Shown: in pieces, positions 50,590 through 59,915 of the stretch
How the letters are laid out: each line of letters starts with the position of its first letter
How positions within the stretch are numbered: position 1 is the stretch's first letter
Assembly: GCA_030615035.1 (NCBI GenBank)
Contig: JAUXAC010000005.1
Location: forward strand, 4,892-68,891
Length of the DNA stretch: 64,000 bases
Source: Dehalococcoidia bacterium
GTDB lineage: Bacteria; Chloroflexota; Dehalococcoidia; Dehalococcoidales; RBG-16-60-22
Direction: 5' to 3'
The notes under the pieces: model-generated
Told to the model about the DNA's origin: nothing
Databases searched by the model: none
What the model saw: the letters and a program-made list of their open reading frames with translations, nothing else
Position numbers and translations under genes: made by a program

Positions 50590-51504
50590 TTATGTTGCCA
50601 GTCGTTGCAGGTAACGGTGCGCCTGAAGCGCCGCCTTAGCTCCTTCGCCAGCAGCAACAATGATTTGCTTCTCAGGCACATCGGTTACATCTCCGGCAGC
50701 ATAAAGCCCGGGCGCCATGGTTTCATTAGCGCAACTGACAGGCACCTCCCCCCATTTATTGAGTTCAACAAGCCCTTTTACTGCTCCAGAGGTGGGTACC
50801 AGCCCGATTTCAATGAAAACCCCGGTTACGTCCAGCTGTTTCTTCTCACCAGTTTTGAGGTCTTTTATCAGCACCCCTTCAACTAAATCCTGACCTTTAA
50901 TCTCCTCTGTTTGATGTTCGGTGAAAATGGTAAGGTTTTTGGCATCGGCTAGCTGGTCAACAAGAATAGGGTCGCCGGTTAACGGAGTCAGCGAAACCAG
51001 GTCCACATGCTCAGCGATTTTTATCATATCTAAAGCCGCCTCAAGTGCCGAGTTGCCCCCTCCCACCACCGCCACCCTTTGCCCGGCGAAAACGGGACCA
51101 TCACAGATGGCACAGTAGGTTACCCCCCTGCCGGTCAACTCTGCCTCACCCGGCACATTCAGCTTCCTGGGACTTTTGCCGGTGGCAAAGATTACCGCTC
51201 TTGCCTGATATCTATTATCGCCTTCAGATATAGCTTCAAAGCCCCCTTCAATCTTCTCCAGCTTGGATACCTTTTCACCAATCTTCTGGTCGATGGGAAA
51301 CTGGCTCACCTGAGTCTGGAACTTATTTATTAACTCCGGCCCCTCAATAAATTGATAGCCAAGATAGTTCTCAATACCCCAGGTATTATTTATCTGCCCG
51401 CCAATATCAACGCTAACCAGTAACGTCTTGAGCCGCTTGCGCGCCGCATATACACCAGCACAAAGTCCCGCCGGACCCCCACCTATTATCATCAAATCAT
51501 ACAC
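50590..51504 (-). CDS. trxB: thioredoxin reductase, 304 aa
   Basis: FAD/NADPH disulfide reductase: FAD motif IIGGGPAGLCAGVYAAR (6-22), redox cysteines C131 and C134 in YCAICDGPVF (CAIC instead of the usual CATC), NADPH-binding VVGGGNSALEAALD (147-160), and C-terminal LYAAGDVTDVPEKQI. It reduces thioredoxin or, here perhaps, the glutaredoxin-like protein encoded just upstream. Confidence 0.93.
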   Translation of the reverse strand: MYDLMIIGGGPAGLCAGVYAARKRLKTLLVSVDIGGQINNTWGIENYLGYQFIEGPELINKFQTQVSQFPIDQKIGEKVSKLEKIEGGFEAISEGDNRYQARAVIFATGKSPRKLNVPGEAELTGRGVTYCAICDGPVFAGQRVAVVGGGNSALEAALDMIKIAEHVDLVSLTPLTGDPILVDQLADAKNLTIFTEHQTEEIKGQDLVEGVLIKDLKTGEKKQLDVTGVFIEIGLVPTSGAVKGLVELNKWGEVPVSCANETMAPGLYAAGDVTDVPEKQIIVAAGEGAKAALQAHRYLQRLAT

Positions 51505-51533
51505 TGCTGCCTCCTGAATACAAACCAGATAAC

Positions 51534-51770
51534 CTATGATAGCAGGCTATCTAACTTGGTCTGGTTAAACCCGACCATCACTTCATCATCAATAATGACT
51601 ACGGGGACACTCATTTGTTTTGATTTGTCTATCATCTCCTTAGCTTTTTCCCGATCCGCAGCTACATTGTACTCAGTAAAAGATACACCTTTTCGCGACA
51701 GATAATCTTTCGCCCTATGGCACCAGGGACAGGTGGGAGTCGTATAGATAACCACTTTCTTGTCAGCCAT
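51534..51770 (-). CDS. glutaredoxin-like protein (NrdH type), 78 aa
   Basis: Single thioredoxin-fold domain with the CPWC site (C14, C17) in TTPTCPWCHRAKDYL and the cis-Pro region MSVPVVII. The short length and the neighbouring trxB suggest a NrdH/Grx-like carrier reduced by thioredoxin reductase. GAGGTGA SD. Upstream is a 48-aa zinc ribbon gene on the same strand. Confidence 0.9.
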   Translation of the reverse strand: MADKKVVIYTTPTCPWCHRAKDYLSRKGVSFTEYNVAADREKAKEMIDKSKQMSVPVVIIDDEVMVGFNQTKLDSLLS

Positions 51771-51806
51771 TTTTTCACCTCGTCTACAGACATAGTAATA
51801 GCATCG

Positions 51807-51953
51807 TTAATCTTCTGGGTGAATATGTTCACCCACTACGGGATTACCACACACTGGACAGGTAGCCACTAACATCTTCTGGCAATTGGGGCATGCACCA
51901 GGAACTTTAGATTCATGCCCGCACCCCGGGCAGACATACTTGACGTCTTGCAT
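51807..51953 (-). CDS. small zinc-ribbon protein, 48 aa
   Basis: 48 codons with a GGAGGCGGTTTG SD: MQDVKYVCPGCGHESKVPGA, then CPNC, and CPVC near residue 32, followed by a His-containing tail. Six cysteines in three CxxC pairs. Same strand as glutaredoxin and trxB, 36 bases upstream. Too short for a family call, but clearly coding in pattern. Confidence 0.65.
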   Translation of the reverse strand: MQDVKYVCPGCGHESKVPGACPNCQKMLVATCPVCGNPVVGEHIHPED

Positions 51954-52096
51954 CAAACCGCCTCCAACCATTTAGTAGCCAAATCTTATATTCATATACC
52001 AAAAGATGTCAAGGATTCTTGTCAAAAGCTTCTGTTCGGTAGTGGTTGGGGGGGTACGTAGTAGAAGCTACGAAAAGGATTAGTTGAAACTATATG

Positions 52097-52954
52097 CTAT
52101 AACTTCTTAAACTTCTTAAAAACTCTAGCAACATAGTCATCGGTTAAGTCAAATCCTACTTTACCGCAATTTAGTTTTTCAACTTGTTTCATCCCAAGTG
52201 GTTCAAAGATATTTTTATAGTTACGAGGAAAACGCTTCCATGCTTCTCCCCACTCGGCTTCAATGGTAATCAGCAAATCATTTGTTATTCTAGCCATTTG
52301 AGGAAATATCCATTCACTTTCTGTGTGTATATGTAACAGAACAGCCATAGTGAATACTAGGTCATACTGTCCATCTCTGAATTCGGTTATTATTGTTTCT
52401 ACAGGTTCATTGTATATCTTTGTGTGGTTCGCCATATCGGGATAGGTCTGCTTGAGTAATTTGACAGCATTTGTGCTTATTTCTATGCCCTCAAGGTTCA
52501 CAAAACCTGCTTTATATAGATAGTTCAAATTTCTTCCAACATTACATCCAATCTCAAGGACTTTAATATTTTTCTTAGCGTGTCGCTGTATTATTTCCAA
52601 TAAAAATTGGCTTTTTACCTCACCATCTATATACGTTTCTGGTAGATTACCACTGTCAGGCTCTCTCCAATAATTATGGATTGTATTCACGTCTGGATGG
52701 CTAATTGGCTTGCTGAGAAGATTTAATAGCAACCTAACAAAGCGAAAAGTAGAAATACGACAGAAAACAGGCAAATATACCCGTCTTAAGACGGGTTTAG
52801 CGAAAGTAGGAGTAAATTTTGTAATTATACTGAAAGGTGGTAGGTCGCTTAAAGTTAGAATACGATTAGCCTTTTTCTTCTTTGTCACTGATTGTTTGAA
52901 TTCTATGGAGTGTAAAGTAATGAGTAGTATAGCACTATGAAATATATTCATCAA
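52097..52954 (-). CDS. class I SAM-dependent methyltransferase, up to 285 aa
   Basis: Rossmann-type methyltransferase in the C-terminal two thirds: VLEIGCNVGRNLNYL (SAM motif I), NLEGIEISTNAV (acidic motif II) and DLVFTMAVLLHIH (motif IV). The first 80-90 residues are basic and unlike the family, so the true start may be further in. The gene is visibly more AT-rich than its neighbours and stands alone, which suggests recent transfer. The substrate is unknown; many relatives act on glycans or small molecules. Confidence 0.75.
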   Translation of the reverse strand: MMNIFHSAILLITLHSIEFKQSVTKKKKANRILTLSDLPPFSIITKFTPTFAKPVLRRVYLPVFCRISTFRFVRLLLNLLSKPISHPDVNTIHNYWREPDSGNLPETYIDGEVKSQFLLEIIQRHAKKNIKVLEIGCNVGRNLNYLYKAGFVNLEGIEISTNAVKLLKQTYPDMANHTKIYNEPVETIITEFRDGQYDLVFTMAVLLHIHTESEWIFPQMARITNDLLITIEAEWGEAWKRFPRNYKNIFEPLGMKQVEKLNCGKVGFDLTDDYVARVFKKFKKL

Positions 52955-52966
52955 ACAAACTTTTTC

Positions 52967-52995
52967 ACCCCTTTGACACCACCTATCAAAAGGGT
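52967..52995. promoter_or_regulatory. inverted repeat between methyltransferase and ferritin-like genes
   Basis: ACCCCTTTGA-N9-TCAAAAGGGT, 9 of 10 arm bases pairing. It lies in the divergent intergenic region and could be an operator. Confidence 0.3.
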
Positions 52996-53161
52996 CAATT
53001 CCAAGAATTAAAGAAAATCAACGAAAATCGAACAGAACCTGTCAAAAGGCACCAGCTAGCCGAATATCCCTCATTTCCATCCTAGGGCCATATATTATAG
53101 AATATAAGTGGCGAAAGCTCGAGAAGCAGAACCCTGTTTAAATGTAAAAAGGAGGTTAGCC

Positions 53162-53692
53162 ATGGTAACTGAGCAGGATAAAACCCTGGATGCACTTAAA
53201 ACAGCTATCCAGATGGAAATCGACGGCAAGAAATTCTATCTGAAAGCGAGTCAGGAAAGCAGTAATGAGCTGGGTAAGAAACTGCTGGAATCGCTAGCTG
53301 ATGAAGAAGACATTCACCGACAGAAGTTCGGGGAAATATATGAGGCTATCCAGAGTAAAAAGACCTGGCCCAAGACAGATTTTAAGCCTGATGGGGGCAT
53401 AAGGCTTAGAACCATATTTGCCAGGGCAACTGAAGAGACGAGCTCCGATATAAAGGCTCAGGCCACTGAACTTGATGCTGTACAGACAGCGATGGACATG
53501 GAAAACAAGACCTATGATTTCTATCAGACTCAACTCAAGAACGCCACCCATTATGCTGAGAGAGAATTCTACGAGGCTTTAGCCTTCCAGGAAAAGGAAC
53601 ACCACCTAATTCTGCTTGACTATTACGAATTCCTCAAAGACCCGGCAGCCTGGTTTGTTAGCAAAGAACATCCCTCTCTGGATGCCGGCTAA
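53162..53692 (+). CDS. rubrerythrin-like ferritin-family protein, 176 aa
   Basis: Four-helix diiron protein: QMEIDGKKFYLKASQE and LADEEDIHRQKFGEIYEA give the first Glu/Glu-x2-His pair, AMDMENKTYDFY and ALAFQEKEHHLILLDYYEFL the second. No rubredoxin domain is present. The start at 53162 follows AAGGAGG; the extra 18 codons upstream are rejected. Such proteins detoxify peroxide or sense iron in anaerobes. First of three genes in a row (ferritin-like, ferritin-like, cNMP-binding). Confidence 0.85.
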   Translation: MVTEQDKTLDALKTAIQMEIDGKKFYLKASQESSNELGKKLLESLADEEDIHRQKFGEIYEAIQSKKTWPKTDFKPDGGIRLRTIFARATEETSSDIKAQATELDAVQTAMDMENKTYDFYQTQLKNATHYAEREFYEALAFQEKEHHLILLDYYEFLKDPAAWFVSKEHPSLDAG

Positions 53693-53725
53693 GGCTGCAG
53701 ACAAAATAGTGTTTAGGAGAGACCG

Positions 53726-54565
53726 ATGGACAAAGATAAAATCATTGCTTTGCTGAACAAAGACCTTCAGGATGAGCATGGTGCCATCATTCAGTATCTG
53801 AACCATGCCTACGCTATGGGTGAAGGTGAGATGGCTTGCGAGATTGAGGCACTCGCCAGGGATGAAATGCGCCACTTGGATTGGCTGGCAGAGACCGTAG
53901 CCGAGTTGGGCGGCACACCCAGCCTTGAGAGGGGCACTATGCTTATGAGTGGTGAGAGCGTCGCCGACTGGATGGGGAATAACGTGCTGCTGGAAAAAGG
54001 CGCCATAAATCAATATCAGGAACACATCAAGCTTATTGATGACCCCAAAATAAAGCGATTGCTGGAACGCATCCTGTCCGACGAAGAATCCCACCACGGT
54101 AGTTTTGAGCACTTTATCGAGAAGGCAAAGAGAAAAGGAATGAAGGATATAAGAGGCAGCCGCCAGGACAAGATAACCCGGACGCTCAACTGGGGTGTTG
54201 AACATGAGTACACTGTCATCCTCCAGTATCTGCTCCATTCCTACATGACACCCAATAAAGAAGCTCAAGAGCAACTGGCAGACCAGGCTATTAACGAGAT
54301 GCAGCATCTAGGCTGGCTCGCCGAGGAGATAGTTGGTAGCGGCGGCAATCCAAAAATAGAACACACCGAGGTTGACCAATCAACCAAGACCCCCGATATG
54401 CTCCGGGCCGACATTAAAATTGAAAAGAAAGTGGCTGATGCCTACGACCAGGCTGCCAAGGAGACTGAAGACCCTGACCTGAAAAAGCTCCTCCACCGTA
54501 TAAGAGATAATGAGATATATCATATCGGCGTATTCAATGACCTGCTAAAGGAAGAGGAGAAATAA
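53726..54565 (+). CDS. tandem two-domain ferritin-like protein, 279 aa
   Basis: Two bacterioferritin-like diiron domains in one chain: residues about 1-135 (LQDEHGAIIQYLNHAY, DEMRHLDWLAE, SDEESHHGSFEHF) and about 150-279 (VEHEYTVILQYLLHSY, NEMQHLGWLAEE, RDNEIYHIGVF). All iron ligands (E, ExxH) are present in both. The internal duplication is plain by eye. Probably oxidises or stores iron or removes O2 or peroxide. It starts 33 bases after the rubrerythrin-like gene. Confidence 0.82.
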   Translation: MDKDKIIALLNKDLQDEHGAIIQYLNHAYAMGEGEMACEIEALARDEMRHLDWLAETVAELGGTPSLERGTMLMSGESVADWMGNNVLLEKGAINQYQEHIKLIDDPKIKRLLERILSDEESHHGSFEHFIEKAKRKGMKDIRGSRQDKITRTLNWGVEHEYTVILQYLLHSYMTPNKEAQEQLADQAINEMQHLGWLAEEIVGSGGNPKIEHTEVDQSTKTPDMLRADIKIEKKVADAYDQAAKETEDPDLKKLLHRIRDNEIYHIGVFNDLLKEEEK

Positions 54566-54587
54566 GACCTGGAAAGGAGGTCAATAA

Positions 54588-55043
54588 GTGGACACAATAG
54601 AAGTACTAAGGAAATCTGACCTTTTTCGTGGCTTGAATGACGAGCAACTTAGAGTATTAGAGAAAATGGCAACTCCCTGTGTATTTGAGCCGGGGACAAT
54701 TATAAACAAGCAGGATACCAAACTGGACAACGTTTATTTGATTGAAGAGGGTCTCGTGGCAATTTTTCTGGAACTGGGGCCACTGACTGAACGTCAACTG
54801 CAAGCTGCCTCTAACTTTGAAACCTTTGGCTGGTCAGCGATGATAGAGCCACACATTTCAACTGCTACCGCAAAAGCCATAGAGAAAACAAAAGCACTGG
54901 CCTTTAACGGTAAGGAGCTGTGCGATTTATGTATAACCCAGCCCGAGCTAGGCTGTAGAATATCTAGGGCAGTGGCTCGCGTAGTAGCAGCGAGACTACA
55001 TAGCGCCTATAACCAGCTATTGGGTGTTACCCACCAGGACTAA
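54588..55043 (+). CDS. cyclic-nucleotide-binding-domain protein without a DNA-binding domain, 151 aa
   Basis: The CRP/FNR-like sensor fold only: [49 protein letters not shown] and a C-terminal helix; the winged helix of CRP is missing, as the gene ends at 151 residues. The usual cNMP-binding phosphate cassette (GE...RxA) is not recognisable, so cAMP binding is doubtful. GTG start with AAAGGAGG upstream. It is co-directional with the ferritin-like genes and acs. Confidence 0.75.
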   Translation: MDTIEVLRKSDLFRGLNDEQLRVLEKMATPCVFEPGTIINKQDTKLDNVYLIEEGLVAIFLELGPLTERQLQAASNFETFGWSAMIEPHISTATAKAIEKTKALAFNGKELCDLCITQPELGCRISRAVARVVAARLHSAYNQLLGVTHQD

Positions 55044-55098
55044 ACTTCGTACGTTACCCAATTGCCCTTCAATAACAGTTAAGTCAATGAGGTTAATC

Positions 55099-57051
55099 AT
55101 GGAATCAGCTACGCAAGGAGGGAAAAAAGTTCTCCCTCCCCCGGAAGAGCTCAGTAAAAAGGCATATATCAAGAGCTTGGATGAATACAGGAAAATTTAT
55201 CGGGCATCCGTCGATGACCCTGAGGGATTCTGGGCAGAGTTAGCGGGGCAACTGGACTGGTATAAGAAGTGGGACAAGGTACTAGTGGAAGACTTCAAGG
55301 AAGCCAAGCACCAATGGTTTGTCGGCGGTAAACTTAACGTCAGTTACAACTGTCTGGACCGACATCTTAAAACATGGCGGAAAAATAAAGCAGCTTTAGT
55401 CTGGGAAGGAGACATCGGTGATAGTAAAACACTGACCTACCAGGAGCTGCATTACCAGGTATGTAAATTCGCCAATGTACTCAAGAAACACGGCATTAAG
55501 AAAGGTGACCGTGTTTCCATCTATTTGCCCATGACTCTTGAGCTGCCGATTGCTATGCTAGCCTGTGCCAGAATTGGTGCTATTCACAGCGTTGTTTTCG
55601 GCGGTTTCAGTGCCGAGGCATTAAGAGACAGAATGCTGGACTGTGGAACTAAACTGCTTATTTGCAGCGATGGCTACTACCGTGGTGGCCGGGTTATCAG
55701 GAGTAAGGATAATGCCGATGAAGCTCTTAAGGCATGTCCTGATGTGAAGGATGCGATTGTAGTCAGGAGAGCTGGGATTGGGATAAATATGCAGCCAGGT
55801 CGCGACTACTGGTGGAATGACGAAATGGTTGCTGAAGATATCAAGCCATATTGTGAGCCCGAGGTGATGGATTCCGAGGACCCTCTTTTTATTCTGTACA
55901 CTAGCGGCAGCACGGGAAAGCCCAAGGGAGTCCTTCATACTCAAGCGGGCTATCTGCTGTTTACCTACCAAACGTTTAAGTGGACATTTGATATCAAGGA
56001 AGAGGATACTTTCTGGTGCACCGCTGATATTGGCTGGGTCACGGGGCATAGTTATATCGTATACGGGCCGTTAGCCTTTGGCGCTACCAGCCTGATGTTT
56101 GAGGGAGTCCCAAACTATCCTCATCCCGATAGATTCTGGGACATTGTGGAAAAGTATCGGGTCAATGTCTTCTATACTGCGCCTACTGCCATTCGGGCTA
56201 TAATGAGGGAAGGAGACGAGTGGCCAAACAAGCACGACTTAACCTCGCTGCGCATTTTGGGTTCAGTTGGTGAACCAATTAACCCTGACGTGTGGCTGTG
56301 GTACTACAATGTCATCGGTAAGGGCAAGTGCCCGGTCGTGGATACATGGTGGCAGACAGAGACCGGTGGCATTTCAATTACCCCTTTGCCAGGAGCAACC
56401 CCGCTTAAACCGGGCTCGGCTACATTACCGTTCCCCGGGATTGAGCCGGAGGTATTCACGGACGATGGCTCCGTTGCTGGCGTAAACGAAGGTGGTTACC
56501 TGGTAATTAAGAGGCCCTGGCCCGGCTTGATGCGTGGCGTGTATGGCGACCCGGAAAGATTTAAAAATACCTACTTTGTCCGGTTCCCCGGTGTATACAC
56601 CACCGGAGATGGTGCTAGAGTAGACGAGGACGGTTACTATTGGCTGACGGGGCGAATAGATGATGTTATCAATGTATCAGGTCACCGCATCGGGACCGCT
56701 GAGGTTGAAAGTGCTCTGGTGTCTCATGGGAAAGTGGCTGAAGCCGCGGTTGTTGGTATGCCTCATGAAGTCAAAGGGCAAGGCATCTATGCCTATGTCA
56801 CTTTAAAAGCTGACGTAAAGCAGAGTGAAGCCCTGGAGACAGAACTGAAAGCTCTTGTCCGCAAGCAGATAGGACCTGTAGCTACGCCAGATAAAATCCA
56901 ATTTGCTGACGCTCTGCCCAAGACGAGGAGCGGCAAGATAATGCGAAGGATATTGGCCAAGATTGCCGCTGGCGATATTCATAATTTGGGGGATATCAGC
57001 ACCCTGGCTGACCCGTCGGTAATCGTAACTCTGATAGAAGGACGTCGGTAA
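55099..57051 (+). CDS. acs: acetyl-CoA synthetase (AMP-forming), 650 aa
   Basis: Activates acetate to acetyl-CoA with ATP. Motifs in order: [15 protein letters not shown], the P-loop [15 protein letters not shown], the acetate pocket region [50 protein letters not shown] and the regulatory-lysine motif [16 protein letters not shown] near the C-terminus. GAGGT stands before the ATG at 55099; the frame runs further upstream but without family sequence. With porGDAB it would supply acetyl-CoA for reductive carboxylation or use acetate as carbon source. Confidence 0.94.
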   Translation: MESATQGGKKVLPPPEELSKKAYIKSLDEYRKIYRASVDDPEGFWAELAGQLDWYKKWDKVLVEDFKEAKHQWFVGGKLNVSYNCLDRHLKTWRKNKAALVWEGDIGDSKTLTYQELHYQVCKFANVLKKHGIKKGDRVSIYLPMTLELPIAMLACARIGAIHSVVFGGFSAEALRDRMLDCGTKLLICSDGYYRGGRVIRSKDNADEALKACPDVKDAIVVRRAGIGINMQPGRDYWWNDEMVAEDIKPYCEPEVMDSEDPLFILYTSGSTGKPKGVLHTQAGYLLFTYQTFKWTFDIKEEDTFWCTADIGWVTGHSYIVYGPLAFGATSLMFEGVPNYPHPDRFWDIVEKYRVNVFYTAPTAIRAIMREGDEWPNKHDLTSLRILGSVGEPINPDVWLWYYNVIGKGKCPVVDTWWQTETGGISITPLPGATPLKPGSATLPFPGIEPEVFTDDGSVAGVNEGGYLVIKRPWPGLMRGVYGDPERFKNTYFVRFPGVYTTGDGARVDEDGYYWLTGRIDDVINVSGHRIGTAEVESALVSHGKVAEAAVVGMPHEVKGQGIYAYVTLKADVKQSEALETELKALVRKQIGPVATPDKIQFADALPKTRSGKIMRRILAKIAAGDIHNLGDISTLADPSVIVTLIEGRR

Positions 57052-57087
57052 ACCCCAACGCTCAACAAACAATCTCAATCTTATTTC

Positions 57088-57116
57088 TTGACTGTCCGGC
57101 TATGACTGGTTAGACT
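57088..57116 (+). promoter_or_regulatory. possible promoter of coaE
   Basis: TTGACT (57088-57093), 17 bases, TAGACT (57111-57116); predicted start about 8 bases before the coaE ATG, which has no clear SD. Confidence 0.4.
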
Positions 57117-57130
57117 GAAGACAGCAAACA

Positions 57131-57730
57131 ATGAAAGTTATCGGTCTTACTGGCGGTATTAGTAGTGGCAAGAGCACGGTGTCGCAGTTCCTGGCAGAGC
57201 TGGGTGCCGTCATTATTGATGCCGACAAGATAGGTCATGAGGTCCTCAAGCCTGATAGCGAGGTATGGCGTGAAGTAGTAGCTGCTTTTGGCAAGCAGAT
57301 TATCACCGCTAATGGTGCAATTGACCGTGAAAAGCTGGGGGAAATAGTATTCAGCAACTCTGAGGCTCGAGCCCGTCTGAACCAGATAATGCACCCCCGT
57401 ATTTATGACATGGTAAAGACTCGGCTTGATGAATACCGGCGACAGGAAGCAGGCATTGTAGTGCTTGAAGCACCCCTTTTACTGGAAGCCGGTTGGACTT
57501 CCCTGGTAGATGAGGTATGGGTTACCACCGCTCCTGAAGGTATCGTGCTCAAACGACTCAGAGAACGAACCGGGCTATCCGAGAAGGACTCCTTAGCTCG
57601 TATCCGCTCCCAGCTACCCGCTGAGAAACGGGTAAAGCATGCCGATGTGGTCATAAATGCCGATTGCAGTCTTGGGGAGCTAAAAGCAAAGGTAAAAGAA
57701 CTCTGGCAGGAGCTTCAGGCTAACATTTGA
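57131..57730 (+). CDS. coaE: dephospho-CoA kinase, 199 aa
   Basis: Last step of coenzyme A synthesis. P-loop GLTGGISSGKST (5-16), substrate motif DADKIGHEVL, LEAPLLLEAGW and the LID-region RLRERTGLS. Full length. It shares the pathway with panB and panC at 62-64 kb, but is not in the same operon. Its last codons overlap the -35 box of the rplU promoter. Confidence 0.94.
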   Translation: MKVIGLTGGISSGKSTVSQFLAELGAVIIDADKIGHEVLKPDSEVWREVVAAFGKQIITANGAIDREKLGEIVFSNSEARARLNQIMHPRIYDMVKTRLDEYRRQEAGIVVLEAPLLLEAGWTSLVDEVWVTTAPEGIVLKRLRERTGLSEKDSLARIRSQLPAEKRVKHADVVINADCSLGELKAKVKELWQELQANI

Positions 57731-57756
57731 CACCTAGCTACAGCAACTGGTATAAT
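57727..57756 (+). promoter_or_regulatory. promoter of rplU-rpmA-rpmE
   Basis: TTGACA (57727-57732) overlapping the coaE stop, an 18-base spacer, and TATAAT (57751-57756). The expected start near 57763 leaves a leader of about 17 bases carrying AGGAGG. Confidence 0.75.
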
Positions 57757-57779
57757 GCTTGGGTTTTAGGAGGCTAAAA

Positions 57780-58163
57780 ATTTACGCTATTATTGAAACT
57801 GGTGGCAAACAGTATAAAGTGACTCCCGGTGAGATTATAGATGTGGAACGCCTGGACGTGACCGAGGGCAATACTATCGAGCTGGACAAAGTATTGCTTA
57901 TCGCTGAGGGCGATAAGGTGACAGTAGGCAGGCCCACTGTTGACGGAGCAAAAGTAATTGCTACCTCGCAGGGAGAGGGCAAAGGCAAGAAAGTCATTGT
58001 TTTTAAGTATAAGCCCAAGGTGCGCTACCAAAAGAAGACGGGGCACCGCCAGCTTCACACCAGACTGGTTATTGATAAGATAATTACGCCGGAGACGGCA
58101 CAAAGCAAGCCGACCAAAAAGACTCACCGGCGTAAAAAAGAGGTGATAACAAGTGGCACATAA
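57780..58163 (+). CDS. rplU: ribosomal protein L21, apparently with an AUU start, 127 aa
   Basis: Large-subunit protein; [20 protein letters not shown] is the family N-terminus. The residue normally Met is encoded by ATT (57780-57782), six bases after a perfect AGGAGG (57768-57773). The only canonical in-frame alternative upstream is a TTG at 57759 that lies before the SD and before the predicted transcription start. The next GTG inside would remove the conserved N-terminus. The C-terminus is extended by about 25 basic residues. It overlaps rpmA by 11 bases. Confidence 0.88.
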   Translation: MYAIIETGGKQYKVTPGEIIDVERLDVTEGNTIELDKVLLIAEGDKVTVGRPTVDGAKVIATSQGEGKGKKVIVFKYKPKVRYQKKTGHRQLHTRLVIDKIITPETAQSKPTKKTHRRKKEVITSGT

Positions 58164-58407
58164 AAAGGGAGGCGGCTCCAGCCGCTTAGGTCGTGATAGT
58201 CAGTCCAAGCGGCTCGGGGTGAAGAGATATGCCGGGCAGGAGGTAAAATCGGGGACTATTTTGGTCCGGCAGCGAGGCACACGTATTCGCCCCGGCAACA
58301 ATGTGGGTGTCGGCAGGGATTATACCCTCTTTGCCCTTATTGACGGCATCGTTAAATTTGAGCCAGCCAGCAATAACCGGAGAAAGGTTAGCGTTTACGC
58401 TAGCTAA
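58153..58407 (+). CDS. rpmA: ribosomal protein L27, 84 aa
   Basis: Begins [21 protein letters not shown] with the usual GGGSS and GQ-like features; GTG start with AGAGGTGAT upstream. Normal length. Follows L21 as in nearly all bacteria. Confidence 0.96.
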   Translation: MAHKKGGGSSRLGRDSQSKRLGVKRYAGQEVKSGTILVRQRGTRIRPGNNVGVGRDYTLFALIDGIVKFEPASNNRRKVSVYAS

Positions 58408-58412
58408 ATAGC

Positions 58413-58619
58413 ATGAAGGATAAGATTCACCCCAAGTATTACACCGATGCCCAGGTAGTTTGCTCCTGCGGCAATACTTTTACCACCGGCTCTACCAGTA
58501 AATTGCTGAAGGTTGAGCTGTGCAGTAAGTGCCACCCGTTTTTCACCGGTGAACGCCGGATGGTGGATACTACCGGACGGGTGGAGCGGTTTAAGAAGCG
58601 CTACAAGGTAAAGGATTAA
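58413..58619 (+). CDS. rpmE: ribosomal protein L31 (zinc form), 68 aa
   Basis: Zinc ligands: CSC near residue 17 and [13 protein letters not shown] near 37, so it is the C+ type used when zinc is plentiful. It starts 5 bases after rpmA; there is little SD, so it is probably translated by coupling. Followed by a strong terminator. Confidence 0.95.
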   Translation: MKDKIHPKYYTDAQVVCSCGNTFTTGSTSKLLKVELCSKCHPFFTGERRMVDTTGRVERFKKRYKVKD

Positions 58620-58638
58620 ACAAACACACCAGAAAGGC

Positions 58639-58672
58639 AGGAGCGGGATGATTAAACCGCTCCTTTTTCTTT
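58639..58672 (+). terminator. intrinsic terminator after rpmE
   Basis: AGGAGCGG-N10-CCGCTCCT stem followed by TTTTTCTTT. It ends the L21-L27-L31 transcript. Confidence 0.85.
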
Positions 58673-58685
58673 ATTAAGAGGTGTT

Positions 58686-59579
58686 ATGGGCAAGAGATTT
58701 TATTATGGGGGGCAGGCGGTTATTGAGGGGGTAATGATACGAGGGCGAAAGGCCATGGTAACCGCTGTGCGTCGTCCTAACGGTGGGATGGCTATGGATG
58801 TCCGGCCGCTGTCACCCATCTATACCGGCTGGATGAGGAGAACCCCCTTAATGCGAGGCATCATCGTCTTGATCGAAGCTATGGCATTGGGCATTAGGAG
58901 CCTGCTCTACTCGGCTAATGTATCTCTGGAAGAAGAAAAGGAGGAGATTTCAGGGAAAACGGCCTGGGCTATGATTGCTGTAGCCCTGGTCTTGGCTATC
59001 GTCCTGTTCCTCATCATCCCTCTTTTCCTCACCAGACTAATTAATCCCTACATCGGCTCCTCTCTGGTATTTCACCTCATTGAGGGTTTTATCCGGATAG
59101 TTATTTTTATCGCCTACCTCAAGTTAGTCGGACTGATACCTGACATTAAGCGAGTATTTACTTATCACGGTGCCGAGCACAAAGTAGTAAATGCCTTTGA
59201 GGATGGTGTGCCAATGGAGGTGGAAGCAGTCAGAAAATATAATACGGCTCATGTGCGTTGCGGCACCAGCTTTCTATTTGCAGTGCTGATTATTGCCATC
59301 GTGGTTTTTTCTCTTGTTGGTCGACCCTCGCTCTGGCTGATGGTGCTGTCACGAATCCTCCTCATCCCGGTCATCGCCGCCCTCGGCTATGAGGTCATCT
59401 ACTTTGGCGCCAATCACATTAAAAACGCACTGGTCAGGGCAGTCCTGGCTCCCGGGTTGTGGCTACAAGCATTGACTACCAAAGAACCCGAGGATAGCCA
59501 GATAGAGGTTGCCTTATCGGCAATAAAGAAGGTGGTAGAGATTGACCAGCTTGAAGAAGCGGCTCAGCTCTCCTCTTGA
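58686..59579 (+). CDS. DUF1385 membrane protein (YqhQ-like), 297 aa
   Basis: Integral membrane protein with four or five helices between about 90 and 260. Family stretches: [19 protein letters not shown] at the N-terminus, [19 protein letters not shown] and [13 protein letters not shown] in the middle. Function unknown; in many bacteria it lies next to rpmE and prfA, which supports the assignment. AGAGGTG SD. It converges with hisI and overlaps it by 16 bases. Confidence 0.88.
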   Translation: MGKRFYYGGQAVIEGVMIRGRKAMVTAVRRPNGGMAMDVRPLSPIYTGWMRRTPLMRGIIVLIEAMALGIRSLLYSANVSLEEEKEEISGKTAWAMIAVALVLAIVLFLIIPLFLTRLINPYIGSSLVFHLIEGFIRIVIFIAYLKLVGLIPDIKRVFTYHGAEHKVVNAFEDGVPMEVEAVRKYNTAHVRCGTSFLFAVLIIAIVVFSLVGRPSLWLMVLSRILLIPVIAALGYEVIYFGANHIKNALVRAVLAPGLWLQALTTKEPEDSQIEVALSAIKKVVEIDQLEEAAQLSS

Positions 59580-59902
59580 CGACTTGTCTCTATATCCCGC
59601 TTGGTTAGCTGCTGAAAAAAGCAGGTCTTATTACCGGTGTGGCATACTGGACCGGTAGGTTGTGCCTTAACCAGAATAGTATCACTATCGCAATCCTTCC
59701 ATACTGAGCGTACCAGGAGACGAATGCCTGAGGTTTCCCCTTTGTGCCACAGCTCTTGCCGACTGCGACTGTAAAACCAGACTTCACCACTAGATAGAGT
59801 TCGGCGCAGTGCTTCCTCATTCATATAGCCCAGCATCAGCACCTCGCCGGTATCGTCATCTTGAACTATGGCTGGAATAAGTCCCTTTTCATTAAACTGC
59901 AA
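59564..59902 (-). CDS. hisI: phosphoribosyl-AMP cyclohydrolase, 112 aa
   Basis: Third step of histidine synthesis. [21 protein letters not shown] and [20 protein letters not shown] are diagnostic; zinc/magnesium ligands include [23 protein letters not shown] start. The start lies 14 bases downstream (in its own direction) of a palindromic repeat copy. Only the cyclohydrolase domain is present; no HisE fusion. Confidence 0.92.
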   Translation of the reverse strand: MQFNEKGLIPAIVQDDDTGEVLMLGYMNEEALRRTLSSGEVWFYSRSRQELWHKGETSGIRLLVRSVWKDCDSDTILVKAQPTGPVCHTGNKTCFFQQLTKRDIETSRQEES

Positions 59903-59915
59903 CTGGCTCTCTATC

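Noticed and set aside
53606..54307. 233-codon frame antisense to the ferritin-like gene
   Set aside because: Shadow frame; the plus-strand protein has all iron ligands conserved in both domains.
54588..55043. complete CRP/FNR transcription factor
   Set aside because: The frame ends at 151 residues without a winged-helix DNA-binding domain, so it cannot itself bind the TGTGA-N6-TCACA site.
57759..57782. TTG at 57759 as the rplU start
   Set aside because: It precedes the AGGAGG and the predicted transcript start, and adds seven residues not found in L21.
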